A stretch of 64,000 bases of DNA from Ardenticatenaceae bacterium (GCA_020634455.1 JACKBQ010000001.1:1736001-1800000), one strand, 5' to 3'. Positions 1 through 8,539 are shown, counted from the first letter of the stretch. The notes: generated from the letters alone by a model not told the origin. A program made the numbers and translations.

Positions 1-105
1 GACGGCTGTTCCCTCCCCCGCTACTTCCGCCTCGCCACACTTTTCTTCAAACCGATCCAAAAACTCAGTCGCATCCCCGGCTACCTCGCGGTCATGGTGA
101 GGTAG
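1..105 (+). CDS. 3' end of an unidentified gene (partial)
   Basis: Frame 1 is open from the window edge to a TAG at 103-105. It encodes a 34-residue tail that is basic and hydrophobic, ending in SRIPGYLAVMVR. The composition is protein-like and an inverted repeat (204-264) follows about 100 bases later, as is common after genes here. I do not recognise the family, and too little is present to assign a function. A second frame is open to position 101 as well, so even the reading frame is uncertain. Confidence 0.25.
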   Translation, partial: DGCSLPRYFRLATLFFKPIQKLSRIPGYLAVMVR

Positions 106-203
106 CTTAACTTGGCGGCTGTTTTGCTGGAGATGGTGGCGGGAAACGGCCGTCTTCTGGCAAAACCACAACAACCTCCCCTTGCCCCCTGACGCACTTA
201 CGT

Positions 204-264
204 AGATTGGACCAAGTTTGATCGTAAACAATCAACAAACACTGCAAATAAATTGGTCCAATCT
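204..264. repeat. Inverted repeat, AGATTGGACCAA family, copy 1
   Basis: AGATTGGACCAA at 204-215 is followed 37 bases later by its exact reverse complement TTGGTCCAATCT at 253-264. A second copy of the same element, with the same arm sequence and a similar loop length, lies at 13462-13522. No T-run follows, so it is not an ordinary terminator. It could be a mobile palindromic element or an RNA-processing hairpin. Confidence 0.7.
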
Positions 265-546
265 TGAAATTTCTCCCCTCGAACAGATTTTCTAACACGA
301 TTCTGACGTAGGACTATTGTTTAACCAGGCCCCCTGCCTAAAATACTATAGACCTATTGTAAAGCAAACACGGTCGGTTGATACTGTATAAAATTTTCGC
401 AAAAAGACAGAATCAAACATCAAGCACTGCCCCTGTAATCAAAACAACCGATCGCGTAAGTAGAAAATACAGATAGATTGCGTACTGTAAATTTAACAGT
501 AGCGGGCAAGAGCAGAATAAGATTCAAGTCTAATAAGGACAAACTC
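265..546. other. Intergenic leader of lon
   Basis: This AT-rich stretch upstream of lon holds no convincing gene. I see no CIRCE-like or other known heat-shock operator. A TAAAAT at 339-344 lies 16 bases after TTGTTT at 317-322 and could be a weak sigma-70 promoter. An in-frame TTG at 478 would extend Lon by 23 residues, but it lacks a ribosome binding site. Confidence 0.3.
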
Positions 547-2961
547 ATGGATCACCCAAACCATGTAACAGTACCCATCGTTCCCTTACGCGGCGGTGTT
601 GTTTTTCCAAGCGTCACCACCACCATCTCCATCGGACGGCGGCGCTCCCTGGCGGCAGCCCAGGCGGCGGTGGAGCAAGGCGGCGAGCTCCTCATTCTCG
701 TGCAGTACAACGCCGAAGTTGAGCTGCCTAAAAAAGAAGATTTAGTCCCGATTGGCATCCTGGCTACCGTGCGCGATGTGCTGCGCACCCCCCACATGGG
801 CGTGCAAATGCTTGTTGAGCTGCATCGTCGCGTGCAATTTGTGGGGCTGGAAACGGCCGAACCGTTCCTCACCGGCCAATACAGCGAACTTACCGACGCC
901 AACGAAGGCGAAAACAGCCCCATCATCACCGAAGCCATTGCCTACCTGGAGCAGTACGCCGACGCCCTCGGTGAAGCCAACCAGCAGGTGATGGCCACCA
1001 CCCGCAGCAAAACCAGCGCCGGTGAACTGGCAGATTACATCGCCGGCCTGCTCAATCTCCCCTTTGAAACGGAGGTTGAGCTGCTGGCTACCATCAATGG
1101 CGAAAAGCGGTTGGAGCTAACCATCCAATTCCTCAAGCAAGAGCTACGCATCACCGAAGTGCGCAACAAAATCCAGCAAGACGCCCGTGCCGGGGCCGAT
1201 AAAGCCCAGCGCGAATACCTGCTGCGCGAGCAAATGCGCGCCATCCGCAAGGAACTCGGCGAAGACGGCGAAAGCGTCCCTGACGAGTTGCGTAAAAAAA
1301 TAGAAGAAGCGGGCATGCCCGAAGATGTCCACGAGCGAGCCATTAAAGAGCTAAAACGGCTGGAATACCAGGGCCAACAATCGGCCGAAGCCAGCGTCAT
1401 TCGCACCTACCTGGAATGGCTCACCGAGCTGCCCTGGAACCAGGCCACTCAGGACAACCTGGACATTCACCACGTCCGCGAGGTGCTGGATGAAGACCAT
1501 TACGGCCTGGAAGACGTCAAAGACCGCATTGTGGAATACGTCGCCGTGCGCAAGCTGGCGGGCACCAAAATGCGCGGCGCGATTATTAACCTCAACGGCC
1601 CGCCCGGAGTCGGCAAGACCTCCATCGCTACCTCCGTGGCCCGCGCCATTGGCCGGGAGGTGGTGCGCATCAGCCTGGGCGGCGTGCGCGACGAGGCCGA
1701 AATTCGCGGCCACCGTCGCACCTACATCGGCGCCATTCCGGGGCGCATCATTCGCGCCTTGCGGGATGCCGAGACGCGCAACCCGGTCATCGTGCTGGAT
1801 GAGATTGACAAAGTCGGCACCGATTGGCGCGGCGATCCGTCATCTGCCCTGCTGGAAGTGCTGGACCCGGAACAAAACACAAACTTTACGGACCATTACC
1901 TGGAATTGCCGTTTGACCTGAGCCAGGTGATCTTCATCACCACCTCCAACCAGCTCAACACCATTCCGGCGCCGCTGCTGGACCGCATGGAAACAATCAC
2001 CATGCCCGGCTACATCGAAGAAGAAAAAGTGGCCATCGCCGCGGGCTATCTGCTGCCCAAGCAGCTGGAAGGGCACGGCATTGGCAACATTGAGGTCACG
2101 CTGCCGCAGGAATCGTTGCAGCATCTCATTCGCTACTACACGCGGGAAGCCGGCGTGCGTAACCTGGAGCGCAGCATCGGCTCTGTGGTGCGCAAAATTG
2201 CGGTGAAGGTCGCTGGCGGCGACGCTGGCCCGTTCACCGTCACGCCCGACGACATCACGGAGTATCTTGGCCCGACGAAGTTCCGCTACGGCATGGCCGA
2301 GGAGCAGGATGAAGTTGGCGTGGTAACCGGCCTGGCCGTCAACAGCTTTGGCGGCGACACGCTGCCCATCGAGGTGAGTCTGAGCGAGGGCAACGGCAAA
2401 ATTACCCTCACCGGCTCGTTGGGTGACGTGATGCGCGAATCGGCTCAGGCGGCGCTGACCTATGCGCGGGCCAACGCGCGGGCGCTGGGTCTGGAACCCA
2501 CCATTTTCGACAAGGTGAACCTGCACGTGCACGTGCCCGACGGCGCGACGCCGAAAGATGGCCCCAGCGCGGGCATTGGCATGGCCACGGCAATTATTTC
2601 CGCCTTCACCCGCCGCCCCGTGCGCCGCGATGTGGCCATGACCGGCGAGGTGACGTTGCGCGGCAAGGTGCTGGCCATCGGCGGCCTCAAGTCAAAGACG
2701 ATTGCGGCCCACCGAGCGGGCATCCAAACGGTGATTTTGCCCAACGACAACGCCAAGGACATTCCTGAGTTGCCTGATTCCATTCGGGAAGAGCTGGAAC
2801 TAATTCCGGTAAGCCACCTGGATGAGGTGCTGGCGATTGCCCTGCTACCCGGCAGCGAAGTCCCATTTACGGTGGCTGGCGGCAATGAGGGGCTGAACGT
2901 GCCCCTGCCCAAAACATCCAGCGGCTCCGGCATCCCCCCCCTCCGCGCCGACAACAGCTAA
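547..2961 (+). CDS. lon: ATP-dependent Lon protease
   Basis: Cytosolic AAA+ serine protease that unfolds and degrades damaged or regulatory proteins. The 804 residues show the full LonA layout: an N-terminal substrate-binding domain (about 1-200), a coiled-coil linker, an AAA+ module with Walker A GPPGVGKT at about 351-358 and Walker B VIVLDEID at about 414-421, and a C-terminal S16 protease domain. Catalytic Ser674 lies in the KDGPSAG motif and Lys717 in the GGLKSK motif; their 43-residue spacing matches E. coli S679/K722. I chose ATG 547 because AAGGA lies 7 bases upstream and family members begin just here; an in-frame TTG at 478 adds 23 atypical residues. A strong terminator follows. The ACGGCCGT octamer that peppers other genes is absent. 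Confidence 0.97.
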   Translation: MDHPNHVTVPIVPLRGGVVFPSVTTTISIGRRRSLAAAQAAVEQGGELLILVQYNAEVELPKKEDLVPIGILATVRDVLRTPHMGVQMLVELHRRVQFVGLETAEPFLTGQYSELTDANEGENSPIITEAIAYLEQYADALGEANQQVMATTRSKTSAGELADYIAGLLNLPFETEVELLATINGEKRLELTIQFLKQELRITEVRNKIQQDARAGADKAQREYLLREQMRAIRKELGEDGESVPDELRKKIEEAGMPEDVHERAIKELKRLEYQGQQSAEASVIRTYLEWLTELPWNQATQDNLDIHHVREVLDEDHYGLEDVKDRIVEYVAVRKLAGTKMRGAIINLNGPPGVGKTSIATSVARAIGREVVRISLGGVRDEAEIRGHRRTYIGAIPGRIIRALRDAETRNPVIVLDEIDKVGTDWRGDPSSALLEVLDPEQNTNFTDHYLELPFDLSQVIFITTSNQLNTIPAPLLDRMETITMPGYIEEEKVAIAAGYLLPKQLEGHGIGNIEVTLPQESLQHLIRYYTREAGVRNLERSIGSVVRKIAVKVAGGDAGPFTVTPDDITEYLGPTKFRYGMAEEQDEVGVVTGLAVNSFGGDTLPIEVSLSEGNGKITLTGSLGDVMRESAQAALTYARANARALGLEPTIFDKVNLHVHVPDGATPKDGPSAGIGMATAIISAFTRRPVRRDVAMTGEVTLRGKVLAIGGLKSKTIAAHRAGIQTVILPNDNAKDIPELPDSIREELELIPVSHLDEVLAIALLPGSEVPFTVAGGNEGLNVPLPKTSSGSGIPPLRADNS

Positions 2962-2984
2962 GCAATAGTTTTGACACAATTCTA

Positions 2985-3021
2985 GCGCGGCTGCCTGAAC
3001 AGGCAGCCGCGCTTTTGTTTT
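2985..3021 (+). terminator. Rho-independent terminator of lon
   Basis: GCGCGGCTGCCT (2985-2996) and AGGCAGCCGCGC (3001-3012) form a perfect 12-bp stem with a GAAC loop, followed by TTTTGTTTT. Confidence 0.95.
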
Positions 3022-3188
3022 AGGCGAGACGCTCTTTCTTGGTTAAAGTCAGAATCAGCCTGTTTTTACACGTCTGCAAAAAAGCTTGTTGAATGATATA
3101 GAATAGTATTTGTTCATTGAACATCCACAAAATAGCTAGTTCAATAAAAATAATCAAAGACATTTGATGGATATAATGGAGAGTCAAA

Positions 3189-4076
3189 ATGGAAACTGCG
3201 AAAATAGCTGAACCTATTTGGGGAGACAAACTATACCAGCAAAGAGCACGAGAAGCTTTCCCTATCCTGGTACGCCAATCCATTGCCGGTCAGCCAATTT
3301 TCTATTCAGATTTAGCCGACGAACTTCAAATGCCAAATCCAAGGAACCTGAATTATGTTTTAGGGAGCATTGGTCAAACGCTGCAAAACTTATCTTTAGA
3401 ATGGCAAGAAAAAATTCCACCCATAAACTGCATTGTTATTAACAAGTCCACAGGTTTGCCTGGCGAAGGTGTTGGATGGTTCATCGATGATAAAAACAAA
3501 TTCGCAACATTGCCACGAAAAAATCAAAGGGCAATTGTAGATGTAGAATTACAGAATATATATGCTTATCGACGATGGCTTGAAATTTTGCATTTACTTG
3601 GGCTAGAGTATCAGCAAACTACTGATTATTCTGTTTTCGCAAACCAAGCTAGAAGAAGACTTGGACAGGGGGAAAGCGAATATCATAGAAAATTCAAAGA
3701 GTTTATCAATCAAAATCCACAAATTCTTGGATTGCCTAAAAGCACACAGCCCGGACATCTTGAGTTTGGATTGCCGTCTGGTGATACTTTAGATGTTCTA
3801 TTTATTGGAAAAACAGATTGGGTTGTGGCTGAAGCCAAATCACGCATCTCGGACACGGCAGATATTTATCGAGGTATCTATCAATGTGTCAAGTACAATG
3901 CAATTGTAGAAGCATATCAAAGTGAAAAAGGATTATCACCCAGTTGTCGAGTGATTTTGGTTTTACAAAACAAATTCCCCAAAGAATTGATTGAACTAAA
4001 AAATTTACTCGGAGTTGAGGTTATTGATAATATTTTTATGGAGCAAGAAAATAACAGTTTGCTGTCCAATGATTGA
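3189..4076 (+). CDS. PD-(D/E)XK nuclease-like protein with N-terminal winged-helix-like domain
   Basis: A 295-residue protein. The N-terminal part (about 1-100) looks like a small DNA-binding domain and carries a characteristic segment, PPINCIVINKSTGLPGEG. The C-terminal part (about 165-285) looks like a PD-(D/E)XK nuclease core: Glu in HLEFGLPSG, Asp in TLDVLF, then VVAEAKS giving the E-x-K, followed by an amphipathic helix (DIYRGIYQCVKYNAIV) and an ILVLQN strand. This is pattern recognition of a fold, not of a named family. The gene is much richer in A/T than its neighbours and has no ACGGCCGT octamer, which suggests horizontal transfer. It could be an orphan restriction or defence nuclease. 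ATG 3189 has GGAG about 9 bases upstream. No methyltransferase or partner gene is adjacent. Confidence 0.7.
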   Translation: METAKIAEPIWGDKLYQQRAREAFPILVRQSIAGQPIFYSDLADELQMPNPRNLNYVLGSIGQTLQNLSLEWQEKIPPINCIVINKSTGLPGEGVGWFIDDKNKFATLPRKNQRAIVDVELQNIYAYRRWLEILHLLGLEYQQTTDYSVFANQARRRLGQGESEYHRKFKEFINQNPQILGLPKSTQPGHLEFGLPSGDTLDVLFIGKTDWVVAEAKSRISDTADIYRGIYQCVKYNAIVEAYQSEKGLSPSCRVILVLQNKFPKELIELKNLLGVEVIDNIFMEQENNSLLSND

Positions 4077-4147
4077 TCTATATCAAGGTCTCCCACCGCT
4101 CATCTGTTAAAATAGAGGCTCCATAAACCACATTCGGGAGACAAAAG

Positions 4148-4486
4148 ATGAGCGAACCAACCTACGATCTTGTTGAAAATTTAGCGGCGCTGCTGCCGAA
4201 AATTCCGGCGGAGGCGATTGTGAGCCGCAAGGTGTATAGCGATGATCTGCTGAAGGTGACGCTGTTTGGCTTTGCCGCCGGGGAAGAGCTGACAGAGCAT
4301 ACGGCCGCTTTCCCCGCCACTCTCCACTTCCTAACCGGTGAAGCCACGCTGACCCTCGGCGAAGATACCTTCGCAGCCCAGGCGGGCACCTGGGTGCAGA
4401 TGCCCGCTCATTTGCCACACAGCGTTTTGGCGAAAACGGCCGTTACCATGCTGCTCACCCTCACCGTCAATAAATCCGCAGATTAA
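4148..4486 (+). CDS. Small cupin-domain protein
   Basis: A 112-residue single-domain cupin (cupin_2 type). The conserved beta-barrel pattern is visible: the first cupin motif around EELTEHTAAFPATLHFLTGEA (about 52-72), and the second around GTWVQMPAHLPHSV (about 83-97), whose histidines could bind a metal. Such proteins are often sugar-, sulfur- or quercetin-binding, but no substrate can be named. GGGAG lies 7 bases before the ATG. The last residues and the TAA stop lie inside an intergenic palindromic repeat (4476-4529), so the native C-terminus may have been altered by repeat insertion. The two membrane-protein genes downstream may be co-transcribed. Confidence 0.85.
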   Translation: MSEPTYDLVENLAALLPKIPAEAIVSRKVYSDDLLKVTLFGFAAGEELTEHTAAFPATLHFLTGEATLTLGEDTFAAQAGTWVQMPAHLPHSVLAKTAVTMLLTLTVNKSAD

Positions 4487-4529
4487 CGCAGATTAGCGCA
4501 GATTTTTTTCTAATCTGCGAAATCTGCGG
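4476..4529. repeat. Palindromic repeat, AATCTGCG family
   Basis: CCGCAGATTAACGCAGATT, followed by a further GCGCAGATT, pairs with AATCTGCGAAATCTGCGG around a T-rich loop. It overlaps the cupin stop codon. Related words recur at about 14700-14726 and 31018-31045. Confidence 0.75.
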
Positions 4530-4542
4530 ATAAAATATTCCC

Positions 4543-5631
4543 ATGAAGACGAAGCTTCCTCCAATCCAACTGCCCATCATGGCAGCGGTGCTGGTTACCC
4601 TACTGGCGGCGCTATGGGCCGGGCTGATCCGCGTTGGCTGGCAGTGGCCTGCGCTGCAACCGCTGCTTCCCTCCCTGCATGGCCCGCTGATGATTTCCGG
4701 CTTTTTGGGCACGCTGATTAGTTTAGAACGGGCGGTGGCGATGAAACGGCCGTTCACCTACCTCGGTCCAACATTGAGCGGTCTTGGAGCCGTCTGGCTG
4801 GTAGTAGGGCTGCCCACACCTGTGGGGCAGTGGCTGCTGCTGTTGGGGAGTGTGGGGTTAACGGCCGTTTTCATCCACATCATCCGCCAGCACCCCGCCA
4901 GCTACACCCTCACGATGGGGCTGGGCGCGCTTTGCTGGCTGGTGGGCAACGCCCTCTGGCTGGGCGGCTGGCCCATCTTTCGCATCGTTTACTGGTGGGC
5001 GGGCTTTCTGGTGCTCACCATCGTGGGTGAGCGGCTGGAGCTAAGCCGCGTGGCCCGCTTGTCCGCCAACACTATCCGGCTGTTTGTGGCGGCGGTGGCC
5101 CTTTTTATGGCGGGCTTGCTCGTCGTGCTGGCCTGGGGCGGCCCCGGCACGCGCCTCATCGGGCTAGGGCTAATCGCCCTGGCACTCTGGCTGGGATTGT
5201 TTGACATCGCCCGCAAAACGGTGCGCCGCACGGGGCTAACGCGGTTCATTGCCGTGAATTTGCTGCTGGGCTACGGCTGGCTGCTCATCGGCGGGCTGGT
5301 GGCGCTGCTGTTGGGGCAAACCATCGCCGGACCACGCTACGACTTTATGCTGCACGCCGTTTTTGTTGGCTTTGTCTTTGGCATGATTTTTGCCCACGCT
5401 CCTATCATTTTGCCCTCAATTTTGCCCATCCAGGTACGCTTTCATCCGGTTTTGTACGGCCCGACGATTTTCCTGCACCTGGCGCTGCTGCTGCGGGCTT
5501 TGGGCGATGTAGGGGCCTGGCAGTCGGTACGCGCCTGGGGCGGACTGCTTAACGCGGTCGCCATTTTGTGGTTCATGGGGCAAATGGCGTACTTGGCAGC
5601 CACGACTCCTAAATCAATGGGGCGCGGATAA
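4543..5631 (+). CDS. Polytopic membrane protein of unknown function (HGPLMISGFLGTLISLERAVA family)
   Basis: A 362-residue integral membrane protein with about 11-12 hydrophobic segments. The most distinctive sequence is HGPLMISGFLGTLISLERAVA near residues 46-66; a second histidine-containing segment, MLHAVFVGFVFGMIFAHAPI, lies near 270-290. The histidines in membrane helices recall NnrS and haem-copper-oxidase-like proteins, but similarity is not strong enough to assign it. The downstream YwiC-like gene, 91 bases away on the same strand, suggests a shared role, perhaps in respiration or nitrogen-oxide metabolism. The last codons and the TAA stop fall in a palindromic repeat (5622-5685). Confidence 0.7.
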   Translation: MKTKLPPIQLPIMAAVLVTLLAALWAGLIRVGWQWPALQPLLPSLHGPLMISGFLGTLISLERAVAMKRPFTYLGPTLSGLGAVWLVVGLPTPVGQWLLLLGSVGLTAVFIHIIRQHPASYTLTMGLGALCWLVGNALWLGGWPIFRIVYWWAGFLVLTIVGERLELSRVARLSANTIRLFVAAVALFMAGLLVVLAWGGPGTRLIGLGLIALALWLGLFDIARKTVRRTGLTRFIAVNLLLGYGWLLIGGLVALLLGQTIAGPRYDFMLHAVFVGFVFGMIFAHAPIILPSILPIQVRFHPVLYGPTIFLHLALLLRALGDVGAWQSVRAWGGLLNAVAILWFMGQMAYLAATTPKSMGRG

Positions 5632-5685
5632 ACGCGGATGACGCAGATAAAAAGATCAGCGTTCATCCACGCTCGTCCGCGTCCA
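5622..5685. repeat. Palindromic repeat, GCGCGGATAAACGCGGATG family
   Basis: GCGCGGATAAACGCGGATGACGC is mirrored imperfectly by GCGTTCATCCACGCTCGTCCGCG. It contains the stop codon of the preceding gene. Confidence 0.6.
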
Positions 5686-5722
5686 AATTTTCCATTTTCA
5701 CGATGATGATACTCACGATAAA

Positions 5723-6553
5723 ATGAGCAGTATGACCGATTCGCAACCGCAGGCCAAACGGCCGTCTCAATTTCGCAAACAACTCATCTTACCGGCCGAA
5801 CACGGCTCCTGGAGCTGGCTGCTGGTGCCCTTTTTGGTGGGAACGGCCGTCTCGCAAACATTCAATCTGCCCGTCATTTTGGTTCTGGTAGGGGGACTCG
5901 CCTTCTTTTTGCTGCGCCAACCGGCGACTGTTTGGCTGCGGGCGCGGCAAGGTAAAGGCCGCCGCAGCGATGAGCCGCTGGCGCTGCGAATCCTGCTGCT
6001 GCTGGGCGGGGTTGTGCTGCTGAACGGGCTTGGGTTGTTGTGGTACGGCCGTTTCATCATGATAACACTGCTGCTGCCATTTGGATTGCTAATGTTTGCC
6101 TACTTGCAAGTGGCGCAAGGGTCGCAAAGCACCCGCACCCTGCGCATGGAGCTGATTGGCGCGGCGGCGCTGGCGCTGATGGCTCCGGCGGTGATGCTGG
6201 CTGCGCTGGGCCAATCATACGCAACGGTATGGCTGGTGTGGGGCTTGATGGCCGCCCAAAACGTGCTGGGCGTTTTCTACGTCCGCCAGCGCATTGCCGA
6301 CACGCATAAACGGCCGTTTAACCGCCAGCCGCAGTTGTGGAGCCATATTGTGGGATTGGTGTTGGTGGGGGGAACGGCCGTTGCGGGCCTCATTCCCTGG
6401 CTGGCCGTGCTGCCCTTTGCTGGCTTTTTACTGCGCGCCAGTTGGACGTTCCAACAGCCGCGACCCATCGACAATGTGAAAAAGTTTGGCTTTCAAGAAG
6501 TGGGGGTGGAATTATTGAGCGGCGCTTTGATTGCGATTGGGTATTTAGTTTAA
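5723..6553 (+). CDS. YwiC-like membrane protein
   Basis: A 276-residue polytopic protein matching the YwiC-like family. The N-terminal signature LPAEHGSWSWLLVPFLVG (about 24-41) is the hallmark, and a soluble loop RARQGKGRRSDEPLALR (about 73-89) precedes further helices. Roughly eight membrane segments are visible. In Bacillus, ywiC lies near the nitrate-respiration genes narK, fnr and narGHJI, but its biochemical role is unknown. ATG 5732 is an alternative start three codons in. Five or so copies of ACGGCCGT occur within or at the edge of this gene. The bidirectional terminator at 6695-6732 ends the transcript. Confidence 0.85.
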   Translation: MSSMTDSQPQAKRPSQFRKQLILPAEHGSWSWLLVPFLVGTAVSQTFNLPVILVLVGGLAFFLLRQPATVWLRARQGKGRRSDEPLALRILLLLGGVVLLNGLGLLWYGRFIMITLLLPFGLLMFAYLQVAQGSQSTRTLRMELIGAAALALMAPAVMLAALGQSYATVWLVWGLMAAQNVLGVFYVRQRIADTHKRPFNRQPQLWSHIVGLVLVGGTAVAGLIPWLAVLPFAGFLLRASWTFQQPRPIDNVKKFGFQEVGVELLSGALIAIGYLV

Positions 6554-6577
6554 CAATCCGTGCGTGATTTTCATCTG

Positions 6578-6655
6578 CCCGCCGAGGGCTGAAGCCCCCG
6601 GCTAAAAGTGAAAGCCCTACGGGGCTGGAAACAGCCTCAAAGAGGCTTTCACAAC
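6578..6655. repeat. GGGCTGAAGCCC-type intergenic repeat
   Basis: A series of short palindromes (GGGCTGAAGCCC, AGCCCTACGGGGCT, GCCTCAAAGAGGC) sits between ywiC and the terminator. It resembles clustered intergenic hairpins seen in many Chloroflexota and cyanobacterial genomes. Confidence 0.5.
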
Positions 6656-6694
6656 TAGCCCGGTCCGTTTACGGCCGGGTGGGTTCCCGCAACG

Positions 6695-6732
6695 AAAAAC
6701 CGGATTTTGAGCTAACTCAAAATCCGGTTTTT
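6695..6732. terminator. Bidirectional terminator between ywiC-like gene and ssrA
   Basis: AAAAACCGGATTTTGAG (6695-6711) and CTCAAAATCCGGTTTTT (6716-6732) make a perfect 17-bp stem with a CTAA loop and T-runs on both strands. It serves the plus-strand ywiC-like gene and the minus-strand tmRNA. Confidence 0.95.
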
Positions 6733-6738
6733 GTTTGA

Positions 6739-7153
6739 GGTGGAGATGGCGGGAATCGAACCCGCGTCCGAAAAATTCGACCTCTAGACGTCTACAAGCT
6801 TAGTTGGTCTATTTCATGGTTTAGCTGATAGGCGCCCCGACCAACTGGGTCAGCTAACAGCCCGCTGCTGACTCCCGAAAGAGCCGCTTAAGCATCTCTA
6901 GCAACATCGAGATGCAGCACGTTGACGTTGATGTCGCCTAACACTCGCCCGGCCAACGAACGAACGAGGTAGACGGAGCTTCCGTCTTTGGAAGCCGCAC
7001 GCTAGGTTTTAGCCGTTATTAGGCGGCCAAAGGCATAGCGCTGTAGTTTGTGCGTGTGTTTGCACTTATTGTTTGCTTCCAGTTTTACGAGGTGTAAAGC
7101 GTGCTCGGCTTGCAGTCCAGGACCAACCTTCCCCGTCGAAGCCAGTCATCCCC
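6739..7153 (-). ncRNA. ssrA: Transfer-messenger RNA (tmRNA)
   Basis: tmRNA rescues stalled ribosomes by trans-translation. On the minus strand the 5' end reads GGGGATGACTGGCTTCGACG and the 3' end reads GCGGGTTCGATTCCCGCCAT followed by CTCCACC. These are the canonical tRNA-like ends, with a 7-bp acceptor stem including one G-U pair. The tag frame starts at GCA (7063-7061) and encodes ANTRTNYSAMPLAA, ending in TAATAA (7021-7016). The ANTxT start and the LAA end fit Chloroflexus-like tags. The terminal CCA is not fully encoded (ACCT). Length is about 415 nt. It is followed by the bidirectional terminator at 6695-6732 and preceded by a plausible promoter. Confidence 0.97.
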
Positions 7154-7164
7154 AGACAAATTAG

Positions 7165-7193
7165 AGTATAGCAGATGCGGGAACGGCCGTCTA
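7165..7193 (-). promoter_or_regulatory. Putative sigma-70 promoter of ssrA
   Basis: On the minus strand, TAGACG (7193-7188) and TATACT (7170-7165) are 17 bases apart. The -10 box lies 11 bases before the first G of tmRNA. The -35 box overlaps an ACGGCCGT octamer. Confidence 0.5.
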
Positions 7194-7213
7194 TTGGAAG
7201 CGCATAAGTTTTG

Positions 7214-7262
7214 GCAAGGTGACAAGGTGAATGGCTGTTCAAAATTCACGATTCACGATTGG
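7214..7262. repeat. GGTGACAAGGTGAA intergenic repeat, copy 1
   Basis: GGCAAGGTGACAAGGTGAAT followed by ATTCACGATTCACGATT forms a hairpin (GTGAAT/ATTCAC). A related copy lies at 58511-58572. Confidence 0.55.
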
Positions 7263-7270
7263 AAGATAAG

Positions 7271-8539
7271 TCAGCTGATCCAATCGAGGAAGCGGTAGTA
7301 GTGGCCTAGCAGCGGGGCGATACGGCCGTATTTGCGATAATAAAAGCGCATGGCGGGCTGGATGGTTACAAACGGGCTGGTCCGCTTCTGCCCGGAGAGC
7401 AGCAGACCCGCTTCGCGACCCAGGTAAGCGGAAAGCGCCACGCCCTGCCCGCTATAGCCCAACGCAAAATGCACCCCGTTCACCCGCCCAATGTGGGGCA
7501 CCATGTCAAACGTCTGGCCCAGGTTGCCGCCCCAGGCGTAAGCCAGCGGCACCTCGGCCAGCAGGGGGAAGCGCTGGATCAGCTGCTGACGCAGCGTGGC
7601 GGCAACGTCCAACAAGTCCGGGTCCAAGCCCCAATACCGATGGCTACCAAACAGGAAACGGCCGTCTGGCGTCAGGCGAAAATAGTGCGGCAGCCAGCGT
7701 GAATCCTGCGCCGACCAGCCGTTGGGGTTTAAATAACGCTGCTGGGCCGCCGTGAGCGACTCGGTGACGATGGCTACGCTGCTCATGGGGAAAATCAGGC
7801 GCTGAACGGGACGTACCAGCTTGCCGTCGTTGCCGTTGGTTGCCAGCAGCACCTCTCGCGCCTTCACCGTGCCCTGGCTGGTCTGGATATTGAAGCCGTT
7901 GGCAAACTTTTCCAGCCGGGTAACGGCCGTTTTCTCACACAACAAGCCCCCTTGCCGGGCCACTGCCCCCGCCAGACCGTACAAATATTTGGTCGGATGC
8001 AGACTGGCGCTCCATTCGTTAAGCATGCCACCGAAATACGCTTTGGAGCCAACGGCCGTTTCCACCTCGTCGGGCGAAAGAAGCTGCACCGTAAAATCCA
8101 TCTCATCCGCCAGCCAGGCAACCAGCTGCTTCATGGAAGCAAAATGGGACGGCTTGGCTGCCAACGTGAGGTGGCCGCGCCGGGTAAAATCGCAGCTGAT
8201 GCCCTCGTCGGCCACAATTTCACCAACCAGATCAACCGCTTCCAGCGACGCCTGCCACAGCTGCCGCCCCACTGCCTCTCCGTGCCAATCGAACAGGTTG
8301 GCCAGACTTTGCCGAAAACCGGTGGTAACGATACCCGCATGGCGAGAACTGGCCCCGGCCCCGATACGATCTTGTTCGAGAACGGCCGTTTCCACCCCGC
8401 TCCTGGCCAAAGCATACGCCGCCGACAGCCCCGTGTAGCCCCCGCCGATAATCGCCACATCTACCCGCTGCGGCAAAACCGAAACCGGCAATGTATCGGG
8501 TCGTGGATAATCATCTTGCCAAAAGGGGAGGGTTTTCAT
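7271..8539 (-). CDS. FAD-dependent oxidoreductase (DAO family, glycine/D-amino acid oxidase-like)
   Basis: A 422-residue flavoprotein of the DAO superfamily, which oxidises amines or amino acids. A Rossmann dinucleotide-binding motif, VDVAIIGGGYTGLSAAYALA, lies at about 26-45. ASSRHAGIVTTG (about 63-74) matches the FAD-contacting segment of gamma-glutamylputrescine oxidase-like proteins, and a C-terminal segment, GRVNGVHFALGYSGQGVALS, contacts the flavin. ATG 8539 is chosen because the protein then starts KTLPFWQDDYP, as family members do; a TTG at 8554 adds five residues. Neither has an obvious Shine-Dalgarno. The substrate is unknown, and polyamines or secondary amines are likely candidates. 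It appears to be monocistronic. Confidence 0.85.
   Translation of the reverse strand: MKTLPFWQDDYPRPDTLPVSVLPQRVDVAIIGGGYTGLSAAYALARSGVETAVLEQDRIGAGASSRHAGIVTTGFRQSLANLFDWHGEAVGRQLWQASLEAVDLVGEIVADEGISCDFTRRGHLTLAAKPSHFASMKQLVAWLADEMDFTVQLLSPDEVETAVGSKAYFGGMLNEWSASLHPTKYLYGLAGAVARQGGLLCEKTAVTRLEKFANGFNIQTSQGTVKAREVLLATNGNDGKLVRPVQRLIFPMSSVAIVTESLTAAQQRYLNPNGWSAQDSRWLPHYFRLTPDGRFLFGSHRYWGLDPDLLDVAATLRQQLIQRFPLLAEVPLAYAWGGNLGQTFDMVPHIGRVNGVHFALGYSGQGVALSAYLGREAGLLLSGQKRTSPFVTIQPAMRFYYRKYGRIAPLLGHYYRFLDWIS

Noticed and set aside
107..298. 63-residue minus-strand frame across the first inverted repeat
   Set aside because: It runs through a non-coding inverted repeat and has no ribosome binding site or conserved features.
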